Below, piece after piece: positions 1 to 11,700 of a stretch of 64,000 nt of DNA. Positions within the stretch are counted from its first letter, which is position 1. Each line of letters begins with the position of its first letter. Source of the DNA: Hormiphora californensis (Eukaryota > Ctenophora > Tentaculata > Cydippida > Pleurobrachiidae); assembly GCA_020137815.1 (NCBI GenBank), contig CM035353.1:3592471-3656470 (forward strand), in the 5' to 3' direction. A program made the translations under genes and the position numbers. A model generated the notes under the pieces. That model did not search any database. It worked only from the letters and a program-made list of their open reading frames with translations, and was not told the origin of the DNA.

Positions 1-528
1 GTTTTTGCAAGGGGTGGGGCACGTTTTTTAGTTTTAAACAAAAGAAGAAGAAAAAAAGAGAAGGAAGAGCGAAAAGCGAGACAGAGATAGGATAAGAGAG
101 AGAGGAAGATGGGAGAGAAATTCTTTTCCCTTTTTTTGGGGTTTTTAAAAACCCCCCCCGGGGGGGGGGGGGAAAGAAATTGGGGGGGGGGGGGTTTTTT
201 TTTTTTAAAAAGATCTTTTTTTGGGGGAAACAGAAGGGGGAAGGGGGGGGTTTTTTAATATGTCCGAGTTCCCACCTTTTTAAAAGGGGAAAAACCTAAA
301 AAAAATAAAACCCCATTTTCCCCCTTTTTACCTGTTCTGTCGGGCCGGGGGCCGGGCGCACGGGGGTTTCAACAACCCCCCCAAAAAACACATCCCTAAT
401 CAAGCTTGGCAGCTTTATGCTTTCCCCATGTTTTTTCTAAATTTCCCCCTAACAACAGCCACCTAACAACCCCCCGACAACCCCCCTAAAAACCCCCCTG
501 GCCCTAACAACAGCTCCTGTTTTCCCAG
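1..528. other. low-quality intron sequence upstream of homeobox exon
   Basis: Most of this stretch, especially 130-400, is a succession of G, C, T and A homopolymer runs unlike natural intron sequence and probably unpolished consensus. The end (420-528) is C/A-rich and finishes with a pyrimidine tract and CAG acceptor just before the first recognisable exon. No gene is seen. Confidence 0.5.
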
Positions 529-1070
529 GTGTCCCTGCACCTCCAACTTCTTACCCGACTCCAGTGGACAACCACCAGAAGCGGTACGTTGACAGCACCA
601 CCTCCCCCATCCACCCTCCCCCACGACTAGTGGAGGAAAAAGAGAATGTTCAATCCCCCCTGGCTACTGGTGGACCCACTGTTACATCCCGGCCTGGTTC
701 AACAGAGAACCATCATCAGGGCGGTGCTGCATCCTCCTGGCCTTATCAGCAGACACCCAATCAACACCAATCTGGACAAGGTGAGAGAGTTGTATGATAT
801 CTATTCTATAACTTATTGTTTGTGAAACTAGTACAGAATGCTGTTTGGGAAACCACTTGTCCATGAGAAACTATACTTGTCAACCGTTTGGGAGGAGCAA
901 ACTGGCAAATCGGTCTAATTTAGTTTAGTTGGTGGGGGTCTTTTTCCCCATTAGAAAGTTAATGGGGTAACTAATCCCAGGGTCTTTTGAAAGGAGAAAA
1001 ATGGGATTGGCCTGTTGTCATGTACCACTCTCAATCCCAATCCAATAATAGTGTGCTTATTACTCTCTTT

Positions 1071-1109
<39 letters not shown>

Positions 1110-2829
1110 TTTTCTCTCTTTCTATATAATTTTTTTCATAGTAGGGTGTGGTGGTACCAGCTGAGGGATGAGACAAAAATGTCTTGAGGGCCGGGTGCCC
1201 CAGCTTATTTTAGTGTAATACTGGAAATATTAGCTGGTATTGACTGATGAGGTTTTGGCTGCTGTGTTGGCAGGTGGGACTGACAGTAAACAACCAATCA
1301 GAACTCGTTATGTAGGTCACGTGGTTATCCGCCAATCAGGGACCAGTATTTCCTGATTCGGAAATGGCAGGTGGGACTGACAGATTTTATCCGGCCTATC
1401 AGTGTGATCATGTGGCACAAAACTTCCGTAAAATTAAGTGTAACAGTTCACATCCGGTTCTCTTTTCAACAATTTATGTCCCCCTCTGTCCCCCTCTCTC
1501 TCATTTATCTACCAACTATAACTATGTGTATATTACTGGTGTAGCTTACACCGCATTTCATTTCGCGCTCTGTTCGGTTGATCTAACAATGACAACCAAA
1601 ATGTCAAATACCAAACTTATAATTCATCTCTAACCCCAATATCCTCCTCCCAGGCCCTGAGGTGAAACCACAGAAGCTCCACTTCAACTTCCCCAGCCCG
1701 GACGCTGGAGGAGCACCACCACCACCTCGGACTCCCTCAGTACCCCCTAGCACGCCCATCATGGGACCATCCCTGGAATGCGGAGTCCTGGGTCCATCCC
1801 CTTCAATAACCGGACACCGGACCACCTCCTCAGGGAGTTCACCCTACGCACCACCACCCTACACTACCGAGCAGCAGAGATATGGGACCCCCCAGCAGCA
1901 TCATCATGGTTACCATGGCAACTACCCAGTTGATAGATCACATCCCGGGATCTACCATCCCGCTGATACCCATCCCCCAAGAGGAGGAGATCAGAGGTAC
2001 CAGCAGCAACGGGCCAGCCCACCTGTCATGTATGATGTGCCCAGATCATCCTATGATAACCCGCCCAGATCCTACAGCAGTACAGCCCCTCCAGCCCGAT
2101 ACACGGAACCTAGTCGACCACCCCCTCCTGGTGATATATCTCATTCCTTCCCCGGCCGTACATCCACCACCCCACATCACGGGGAACGGATATCCACCAC
2201 CCCTCATCACACGGGGGAGCGGATATACGAGCAGGTACACAGATCAGGGTCTGCAGATCCTGCCGTATCCAGACCACCTAACCTACCATCCCACATGTTC
2301 CCTGACACGAGGACTCTCCAGTTCCACTCTCCGCCCACCAGCAGGACAAATTCCTCTCGACCTCCCTTCCCACCCACAACCGGGGCAGCAGCAGATAAGG
2401 CCATCCCGGACAACCTAGCTGCTGGATATCTACCCAACCCCGCCCAAGATCATCACGTGTTCCAAGCCTCCAAACCGTTCACTCCAGATCTCATGAGTGC
2501 ACGCGAGAAGTTTAGCTTTCGAGACACTATCGGAAAGTTATTGAACAAGAAACGATCCCCAACTGAGCCCCCTGCAGCAGCTCCCAGCTCCCTGAACAAC
2601 ATGATGAACATTGCAGGGACGACACCCGGTGGGATGAACACTAAACGGACCAAGTTTTCAAATGAACAACTGAGGGTCTTAGAGCATTACTATCACAATG
2701 TCAATAAGTACGTGACAGGGACGAACAAGGGTGCCCTGTGCCAGGTCACGGGCTTTGGAGTTGAACACTATTTTGATGTGGTTCCAGAACAAACGAGCCC
2801 GGGAGAAGAAGCAGAGAAGCGCCGTTTGA
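529..2829 (+). CDS. homeodomain transcription factor, 3' part of gene (two exons)
   Basis: Exon 529-780 ends at GTGAGA with one base over; exon 1654-2829 follows a CCTCCCAG acceptor and supplies the two bases completing a Gly codon, so the join is in phase. The product is a long Pro/Ser/His/Gln-rich low-complexity region followed at 2641-2811 by a homeodomain. Helix 1 reads KRTKFSNEQLRVLE and helix 3 reads WFQNKRAREKK, but helix 3 lies in the +1 frame. Removing one T from the TTT at 2754-2756 joins the halves as TGLELNTILMWFQNKR, with the conserved L, I and W at correct spacing; the stop is then TGA 2827-2829. Read uncorrected, the frame ends at 2849 without helix 3. The loop between helices 1 and 2 seems one residue longer than canonical. 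The family is not assigned. Upstream exons lie outside the window or in the noisy start. Confidence 0.7.
1069..1128. repeat. (TC)n microsatellite
   Basis: A nearly pure CT-dinucleotide tract in the intron of the homeobox gene. Confidence 0.9.
1268..1383. mobile_element. degenerate CAGGAACC MITE copy between 19-bp direct repeats
   Basis: The interior (AAACAACCAATCAGAACTCG through CCTGATTCGG) matches the MITE family described at 2987, but both outer termini are missing. Instead the remnant sits between two exact 19-bp direct copies of TGGCAGGTGGGACTGACAG (1268-1286 and 1365-1383). Confidence 0.65.
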
Positions 2830-2986
2830 GATCTTTTGAAAAGTACTGAGTTATGTCTATGCAGGGTGCTACTTAACTTGATATGATATGATTGTGTGCC
2901 CCCCGTAAATTATCGTTTTTCAATTTAAACTTCTGTTGAGAGGAAGTCAAATCTTTTAGCTATGTTTTTTAGCTCAGCATATTAAT

Positions 2987-3095
2987 CAGGAACCGACCGA
3001 AACAAGTAAACAACCAATCAGAACTGGTTATTTAGGTCACGTGACTGGTTATCAGCCAATCAGGGACCAGTATTTCCTGATTCGGTCGGTTCCTG
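2987..3095 (+). mobile_element. CAGGAACC MITE (hAT-like), full copy
   Basis: A 109-bp element with inverted termini CAGGAACCGACCGAA / TTCGGTCGGTTCCTG. It is flanked by an exact 8-bp duplication ATATTAAT (2979-2986, 3096-3103), the target-duplication length typical of hAT transposons. The interior carries GTAAACA, two CCAATCA motifs in the same orientation and the palindrome GTCACGTGAC. There is no coding capacity, so it is a non-autonomous element. Confidence 0.9.
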
Positions 3096-3327
3096 ATATT
3101 AATCTTTATTTAACCAACCGATAACATTAACATGATCATTGTTTGTTCAGAGTAACACGTATATATATAACGCTCGACTTTTTTTGCATATTACTAATAA
3201 CCATGAATACTGAATAGAAATATAGTTTGCATTATCATGATATATCTATGATATATCATAGTATCATATCTAATCTAGAAGTGGAAAATGACTGTACAGG
3301 TACTGAACTGACGGAGCTATACAATTA

Positions 3328-3570
3328 GGGTAGCGACTGGTTATTTGAAATGGCGGCACCCCCTCTACAGGCAGGTGCACCAGATTTGGATTTTTAGACA
3401 TCAGTGGGCTTGGCATGAGTTCTGACTAGCCCACTGATGTCTAAAAATCCAAATGTGGTGCACCTGCTGGCCTATAATAGAGGGAGTGTTTCAAATTAGC
3501 CGGCGGCTAATTTGAAACACCCCCTCTATTATAGGCCAGCCGCCATTTCAAATAGCCAGTCGTTCTACCC
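3328..3570. mobile_element. TA-flanked foldback MITE
   Basis: Outer inverted repeat GGGTAGCGACTGGTTATTTG / CAAATAGCCAGTCGTTCTAC with TA on both sides (3326-3327, 3571-3572). Inside are two further nested inverted repeats (around AGACATCAGTGGGC and around TTTCAAATTAGCCGG), so the whole 243 bp can fold into a branched hairpin. Confidence 0.75.
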
Positions 3571-3887
3571 TATGAAAAGTAATTCTGTGCACAAATACGA
3601 CTGAACTTGTGCGAGAACTCCAGATATTAGTAGCCATGATCGAACTGACTTGTCTAGTTCAGTATTGATCAGTACGGTTATTTTCCACTAAAGTCTCGCC
3701 AACTAAACAAAATAGTAAACTTGTAAATACACGCATTATATTATCTATATTGAAGATTTGATACTATGCTGTATCCTCTATCTAATTATATTGAAATCTT
3801 GCAGAATTTTAATACCTATATATATCCTGTTAATCTCATCTGGAACTTATTGCTTAACTGAACCTACATACTGGAGTTTTATTTTGT

Positions 3888-4292
3888 AGGTCGGACCCCG
3901 ATTTATCGGATGCCCGGTATTATAACAGTTGGACCACGATTTATCGGGGGTGCACGGTATTACAGTTGGACAACAATTTATCGGGGGTGCACGGTATTAT
4001 ATCGGGAAATGCCGCTAATCTCGATATTATAGAAAAGTGAGAAGGAAGCTTGGCTAACAAACGACCTGAAAAAGTGAAGTTTGTCAGCAAGGAGCCTACT
4101 GCCTGTGCATTGCCGTGGGAAGAACTCTGTGGCAGTCAAATTGATAAGCTGCCCTGGGCCCAGCTGGGGCATGTGATATTTTATTACGTTACAACGTCAC
4201 AATTGTATAGTGTAAATTTATCCTTCCGGTAAATCGGGGTTCTGCGCCGATAAATGGGGGGGGGGGGGGGTAAATACATAGTAGTCCAACTG
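3888..4292. mobile_element. pogo/Tigger-like element, composite
   Basis: Repeated blocks of GGACCCCGATTTATCGG type occur at the left and GTAAATCGGGGTTCTG...GTCCAACTGTA at the right. This is the terminal motif of the TA-targeting family seen clearly at 43660 and 49087. The interior is degenerate and holds a G homopolymer. Confidence 0.5.
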
Positions 4293-4516
4293 TACCCATA
4301 AATTTTATATTCAGTTTAACGTTACTGAGGCACTAATTCCTTCAGCAACGTGCCCCCAATGGTCTTCTTGTAACCAATCCATATAGAAAAATAGTATAAC
4401 TTTTTATCAAAGCTCTTCTCCGGCACTCCTCACTTTGAATTCCATCGCATATAAACAATAAAACAAGGTAGAATACTCTGAATTCCGGAATTGAATACCG
4501 GAATTCCGGTATTCAA

Positions 4517-4600
4517 TTGCCTGGCTAGACTGTGTTTCGGGCGCCCCGCACCCGAAACATCTACCTTTACAAATGTAAAGGGAGGGTTAGAACATAACAA
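4517..4600. mobile_element. TTGCCTGG MITE with 8-bp target duplication
   Basis: An 84-bp element starting TTGCCTGGCTAGACTG and ending GGTTAGAACATAACAA, bounded by exact 8-bp GTATTCAA copies (4509-4516, 4601-4608). The same family occurs at 24235, 59320 and 61833, with 8-bp duplications of different sequence at each independent site. Confidence 0.85.
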
Positions 4601-4608
4601 GTATTCAA

Positions 4609-5714
4609 TTCCGGTTTTATGAATACTGGAATGCAAATATTAGAGTGTTATTTAGAGTGTCCCAGAAATAATGTCATGTAATATTTTGATACCCGAAGTT
4701 GAGTTGCCGCTGAACGGGAGTTTTTCAATTCTTAAAACGTCACTGAAAAAATTTGAGTTTTCAGAATGGCACCAAAAGATAGCCCATCATCCACAGTTTA
4801 GGCACCCATGCGATTTAAGTCTCGACGCAACCTATGGAACCGTCAGGGAAAGCTTGCCGCAAAAAAGCGAAAAAGTGTGACTCGGAAGTGAAAAATTTTG
4901 ATTTTTACCAAAATTTCTTTAAAGCTCCATAGCTCAGCAACGAGTAGGTATGCGTCTTCATCCACCATTTTTCTTTCAGCGGAAATTTTAGACCGCTTGT
5001 TTCCGGGTTCACCAGGGCGCAATCAAAAATCACCAATTTTTTGCTGCCTACAGAGAGAATACAGAGAAAGATTAGTTACGTCATTCTTCACATAGTCGGT
5101 GACATAGACACCATGGAGGGGTCAATTTTAAGCGGGAAAAAAGGCAAAATGCTCTCAGAACTTTTCTCTATATGTACATTGTACTTATACCTACAACAAT
5201 CTTGTTCAATTCTGTGTCGGTCCACTCTCACTTTAAATAAACTTAAGCTAGAAAGTTTTAAATCGGAATCGATGGGCAAGTTGGAAAAATCGGGACATGA
5301 CAGCCTAATATCACGGGGAAGAAGGTCCATTTCGATTCTTGGCTTCCTCGGAATAGAGGTTATAAGGGAGCTATATCTCATGTTTGTTTAAAGAAACAGG
5401 GAGGGAGGGTCGAACAAGGCAAGTTATCTCTTGTTTCGACTATAACAATTCTTAGAATCTGATAACTGATGCTATGAAAACAAGGTCTAATAACCCGGAA
5501 CCCCTAACACTGTAATAACCAGTTTTTTATGCCCGTACTATTTTTATGCCCGTACTATTTTTATGCCCGTATTATTTTATGATATTCAAGCCCCATATTG
5601 ATACTGCAAACATGGGAAGATTGGACAAACGGGTCTTACTTTATTCCAAAACCAGTCTTTAGTTCTAGTTATCGAGTTCACGTCCGACTTTATTTATTTA
5701 AGTAATTATCTGCT
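4609..5714. other. intergenic region with no gene recognised
   Basis: AT-rich sequence between the homeobox gene and BHMT. The short open frames here have no recognisable protein motif. A 20-bp unit TTTTTATGCCCGTACTATTT repeats about three times at 5523-5575. A 15-mer GGTGACATAGACACC at about 5097 recurs at the end of the window. Confidence 0.4.
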
Positions 5715-5724
5715 CATATAAAGG
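5715..5724 (+). promoter_or_regulatory. possible TATA box of BHMT
   Basis: CATATAAAGG lies about 75 bases upstream of the first BHMT ATG. The position would fit a core promoter with a short 5' leader. Sequence resemblance only. Confidence 0.3.
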
Positions 5725-5796
5725 ACACGACCCATTCGCCGAAATCATTTCTCTATTTTCTTCTGCAACTTCCAGTTCTATATTTTAAAAGTTTCT

Positions 5797-8700
5797 ATGG
5801 CTATCGATCCGCGATCGAAAGGGGTAAGGTCATCATATAATTATATATACATATTTAACTAGCAAAAATCCCTTTATAAGTTTAATATTTTCTTGTTGAG
5901 ACATGCAGTGTTCTCAAAGCTTCAAATTATTGATTTAGTACCATTATGTATCGCTTTTTTTATTACATGACCCCCTTTCAGACATTTTTGGAGCGCCTTG
6001 ACCAGGGACCTGTCATTGGTGATGGTGGATTTGTGTTTGCCCTGGAGAAACGGGGGGTGGTGAAAGCTGGACCTTGGACTCCAGAAGCTGTAATTGAACA
6101 TCCTGAGGTAAAAGTTGGTTACAAAGTCACCCCTTTTATTGCATGAGCAATAAAAACAGAGGGGTAATTTCATTACCAAAGGTAAACGCAATGCGTTCTT
6201 TTCTCACGTTCTTTACTATAATACTTTGAAGCGTCATGATGCCTGAATGGCTGATATTGGGGTTGGAATTAACCCCGCATACTGCACTATGTGTTGCACG
6301 TTTTGGGTGAGGTTCGTGTTCGAGGGAATGCAAAAAGGATATTTGCCATTTGGCCAAATTTGGGTAAAAAATAATTTTTAGAATTTCAAAACCTTTCTAT
6401 CAGGCTGTAAGGCAGCTGCACACAGAGTTTGTCCGAGCCGGAAGTGACGTGTGTCAGGCATACACATACTACGGGAGCGAGGACAAGCTAACTAATCGGG
6501 GGAACCACGCTGGCCAATATGGGGTAAGTTAATAGGGGGAACCACGCCGCGCTGGTGCGCTGGCCAATACGGGGCTATATATGGATGGGAACAACCTATA
6601 TACAGGGTGGGCCAGAAACATGGAGCCACTTGGAGATAAAAGTTGGAAAAATACAATACTCTCTCTATTGTACGGATCCAAATTTCAACGTGTTACCTTG
6701 TCAGTTGACAGGCTGATAATTGTTAGGAAAGGGTGACTCTCTGTCGATCTCAATCCTCAGGGGACACTTTTTCTAGTCAATAGACCGTGAAAATTACACT
6801 GTACATGGGAGAGGGCAATTTTGCATTTGCGGGCATCGCACTATAATAGACGCAGTACCCACGTACTATAGACGCATTATAAACGCATTATAAACGCATT
6901 ATAGACGCATTATAGACACACGCAATATAGACGCAATTTCGTAAGCAGCACTATAGACGCAATATAGACGCATTATAACAGCAATATAAACGCATTTTTA
7001 TAGACGCGACGCAGTATAGCCGCATTATAGGCGCACTACCCACCCCAAAATCACCTTATAGACGCACTATAGACGCATTATAGACTGACTATAGCAGCAC
7101 CATAAACGCTACATAGACCCATATAGACGCATTATAGAAGCATTATAGACGCAAATCGCTTTTTATAGACGCCGCGTCTATAAAAAACGTGCTTTTTTAA
7201 GAAGCACTATAGACGTACTCAGACGCACGCTGCGATATTTGAGGCGCAGTTGGGCGAACTATAAACGCATTTTTGTCGCATATAAAAGGAAGCAGTATAC
7301 TATATATATATATATATAAACGCATTATAGACGCATTATAGCCGCATGTGTGCGAAATCGATAAAGACGCAATATAGACGCAAAATAAGAAGGAGACATG
7401 GAGAGAGAGGGATCAGGGAGGGAGAGGGAAGGAGAGGGAAGGAGAGGGAAGGAGAGGGAAGGAGATGGAAAGATGGAAAGATGGAAAGAGAGGGAGGGAG
7501 GGATACAGGGACAGAGACAGAGACAGACGGATAAAGACCTGAGACAGAGGGACAGAGTAAGATGGAGAGAGAGAGTAAGATGGAGAGATAGTGAGATAGG
7601 GACGGAGTGAGACAGAAAAAGACAGAGATGGAAACAAACGGACAGAGACAGACGGACAAACACGCGCTTACTATCTCCCTCTCTGTCTCACTCTCTTTCC
7701 ATCTTAATCTCTCTGCATCATACTTTGTCCGTCTGTATCAGATCTGTGTCCATCTGTCTCAGTCTGATCTGTCTCTGTATCCCTCCCTCCCTCTCCCTCT
7801 TTCCCTCTCCTTCCCTCTCCCTCCCTCCTTCCTTCCCTCCCTCCTTCCTTCCCTCCCTCCCTCTTCCTCCCTCTCTTTCTCATTTTGCGTCTATATTGCG
7901 TCTATATTGCGTCTTTATCGATTTCGCACACATGCGGCTATAATGCGTCTATAATGCGTCTATACTGCTTCCTTTTATATGCGACAAAAATGCGTTTATA
8001 GTTCGCCCAACTGCGCCTCAAATATCGCAGCGTGCGTCTGAGTACGTCTATAGTGCTTCTTAAAAAAGCACGTTTTTTATAGACGCGGCGTCTATAAAAA
8101 GCGATTTGCGTCTATAATGCTTCTATCATGCGTCTATATGGGTCTATGTAGCGTTTATGGTGCTGCTATAGTCAGTCTATAATGCGTCTATAGTGCGTCT
8201 ATAAGGCGATTTTGGGGTGGGTAGTGCGCCTATAATGCGGCTATACTGCGTCGCGTTTATAAAAATGCGTTTATATTGCTGTTATAATGCGCTTATACTG
8301 CGTCTATACTGCTGCTTACGAAAGTCCGTCTATATTGCGTGTGTCTATACTGCGTCTATAATGCGTCTATAATGCGTCTATAATGCGTTTATAGTACGTG
8401 GGTACTGCGTCTATAGTGCGATGACCGCAAATGCCAAATTGCCCATGGGAGAGTGGACTGTATTGACACCTTAGTTATCTACAAGTGGCTCCATGTTTCT
8501 GGCCCACCCTGTATTATTGTTGTTCCCATGTCTATCTCTCCATACAAAAACTCATTATCACAATAACTTGATCACCACACAGGTTTACAAGGTGAATGCT
8601 GCTGCCTGTGAGATTGCCGGGAGTGTCGCTAAACCAGCAGGTTGCCTTATTGCAGGGGGAGTTGGTCAGATACCAGCGTACCTTACCACCAGGGACAAGG

Positions 8701-11700
8701 AGAAGGTGAAGGCTGAAGTGAGGAAACAGTTGGAAGTGTTCAAGGATTATAAAGTGGATCTGATGATCAGTGAGGTAGGTGTTAACAAACTCGATCAATA
8801 TGTAGTTGATCTATACAAATTAAAAACGACAGCAGTTTTTAAGGTCTATACACATGTTTTATGGTGCCCCACGATGAGGCACCAATCATCAGTAGACAAA
8901 GATCAAAATGAGAATGAATTGGGATAAAGTATGACTCCTTCATAAAAACAGTCAGTCAAACGTTCCTAGTTAGAATTAGTAGCTCCATTTCACGTCACAT
9001 CTTCGTATCTTGGACCTCTAGATTCCCCAGTTTCAAAGTACGTCAACCATTTCCCTTTCTTGGAGTGTGTAATCTGTATTCCATTTTGATCATTGTTCCT
9101 CAAAACCAGACGTCGTACGTGTCCTCAGATCCACAAGAGTGCTCAACCACAAATAAATTGAGGGAGCATTGCATTATAGCGAGTTTAGTAGATTGATGAC
9201 AAGATAGATATCCTGTCCCTTGGTCCGAGATCAACAGAGTGCTCTAGCACGGGGTTAGCCGGCGAGCAGTTTATACAAATTAAAAACGACAGCAGTTTTT
9301 AAGGTCTATACACATGTTTCATGGTGCCCCACGAGGAGGCACCAATCATCAGTAGACAAAGATCAAAATGAGAATGAATTGGGATAAAGTATGACTCCTT
9401 CATAAAAACAGTCAGTCAAACGTTCCTAGTTAGAATTAGTAGCTCCATTTCACGTCACATCTTCGTATCTTGGACCTCTAGATTCCCCAGTTTCAAAGTA
9501 CGTCAACCATTTCCCTTTCTTGGAGTGTGTAATCTGTATTCCATTTTGATCATTGTTCCTCAAAACCAGACGTCGTACGTGTCCTCAGATCCACAAGAGT
9601 GCTCAACCACAAATAAATTGAGGGAGCATTGCATTATAGCGAGTTTAGTAGATTGATGATGTAGTTGATCTATAAATAACACAAGATATTCAATATATGT
9701 TATAGTTTCATGAAAATATCGTTTAAAATCGTTTCAAACTTTTCAACACTACTTTAAACAAATTAATTTGAGGATTCGTTTCGCTGCCCCTCGTTAATCC
9801 TTCTGAGACTTCTGTTTATCCCCTCTTTTAAGACAAGACAAGAGAAGACGTGTCTGGTGTTTTTCTAAATAAACAGATCTCAGAGGACCTCGTTGGGTTA
9901 TAACCAAGGACGCCAAGACTTGCAAGGAACGGTTCCTCGCGCCTCTATTTACAGGACAGGATGGCGGGTGTGGCTACCCAGAATGTTGTTATTACGTGCA
10001 AGCAGGATTTGAAAGGTGAGCTCCTTACCATGAGTTTATCTGAAAAGTGTAAAGGTATAAGCATGGCGAAATCCCTGAGTGATGGAGCAGATACCCCACC
10101 AACTGGTGGAACAGTGAAAGTATTATGGACACTCCTGGTGAAGATTTATCAGGCTCTTCCTGATGGCCCTGGGCACCGATGCCCAACCTCATCCTCTGAG
10201 TCTACTGTCTCTTTCACTGCTGATGACTTGAAGGAAACATTTGCCAAGTTGAAAATGGATCTACTGGACACACTACCTGATTTAGTAGCACCTAAGGTCA
10301 GTGAAATTCTGGGACCTAAATCACCGTCACATGAAACTACTCCGGGGTTTGGAAATGTGCCAGTGCAGTCTACCTCCCCTGCAACGCCTGTTAAGAGATA
10401 TCTCAGTATCAAAGACAAAGGAGATGATGGAACCACACCAATGTGTGAGACTCGGTGGAGTAACGTACTCAAGCCTCAGGTCGAGACAGCACTGATGAGT
10501 ATTCCAGTTCTGGACCTCTCTGTGAACAAGAGACGTACCCACCTGCACTTTGAAACTGATGATCAGCTTGAGAAAGCTAAGGAGAAACTTTCTCCGTTCT
10601 TAGAGGTATCTACCTTTGTGGAGAAGGAGAAGAAAAAGGACCCCCGTATTATGATCAATGATTTGGACCAGGATTTGCTTGACAATGAGCGATTGATGTC
10701 GGCAATAGTGAGTGACAAGAATGAGGAGGTGAAGAAGTTGAATGATGAAGGACATATGATCAAGGTGGTACACGTCAATAAAGCAGGGAGGTATGCAGTG
10801 GTCCAAGTAACACCGGAGGTTAGGAAGGCGATTTCTGAGAAGAAGGACAGACTGTTCCTGAAACTTCGTCAACACGTTGTGAAGAATCGATTCTATGTGA
10901 CACAGTGTTATCACTGTCAACGTTTTGGACACGTTGCTGGATCAATCTACTGCCCGAATAAAGACAAGTCTGCTGTTTGTGCTTTCTGCACTGGAGATCA
11001 TGATACCAGACAATGCAAGGCGAAGCTCGACAATGATGTAGGCAGAATGAAGTGTGCTAACTGTGAGCAAAGTGGAAAAGAAGATAAGAGGCATGCAAAG
11101 ACCCATCCGGCATCAAGTGGTCTCTGCCCCTTCTACATCAATGCTAGAGCTAGACTCATGGAAACTACCAGTGGTGTTACGTCGGAGGAAAAAAACGTGT
11201 ACCTGACGAGGGCATGGGAAGACCTGAGAACAAAAAGGTTTGGAAGATTGGCACGTTAAATGTTCACTCAATTATGAACAAAACGTCGGGGGTTATAACC
11301 CACCTAGAAGAAAAGGGATGTGGCATATGCTTGATTCAAGAAACCTACCTTAAACAGAGTGACACGGCGAAGCTACAAGAGATCAAAGATTACGGGTGGA
11401 ACATTTTCTCCTCACCAAGGGCAGAGCGTGCAGGAGGTGGCATTGGAATACTTTACAGGAATGGTATCAAGATAAAGCTGTCGCAGTCAAAGAAAAGCTT
11501 CAAGACTTTCCAGGTGCAGGAAGCCCTTATTGGTACAGGCGATGATCTTACACGGGCTTGCAATATTTACAGGCCGCCGTACACGGGAAAGGCAAGGTAC
11601 ACCGAGGCACATTTTATGGAGGAATTCTCAGACTATCTGTCTGAGCTATTGACCAAAACTGGGTACCCTCTTCTAATGGGGGATTTCAACTTTCAGGTAC

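Noticed and set aside
7325-7954. Overlapping open frames rich in Ser/Leu/Pro or Arg/Glu/Gly around 7.3-8.0 kb
   Set aside because: They translate the purine/pyrimidine core of the foldback element; no codon bias, domain or splice context.
8811-9658. LTR retrotransposon
   Set aside because: No gag-pol frame, primer-binding site or TG..CA termini; the 74-bp interior cannot hold an element.
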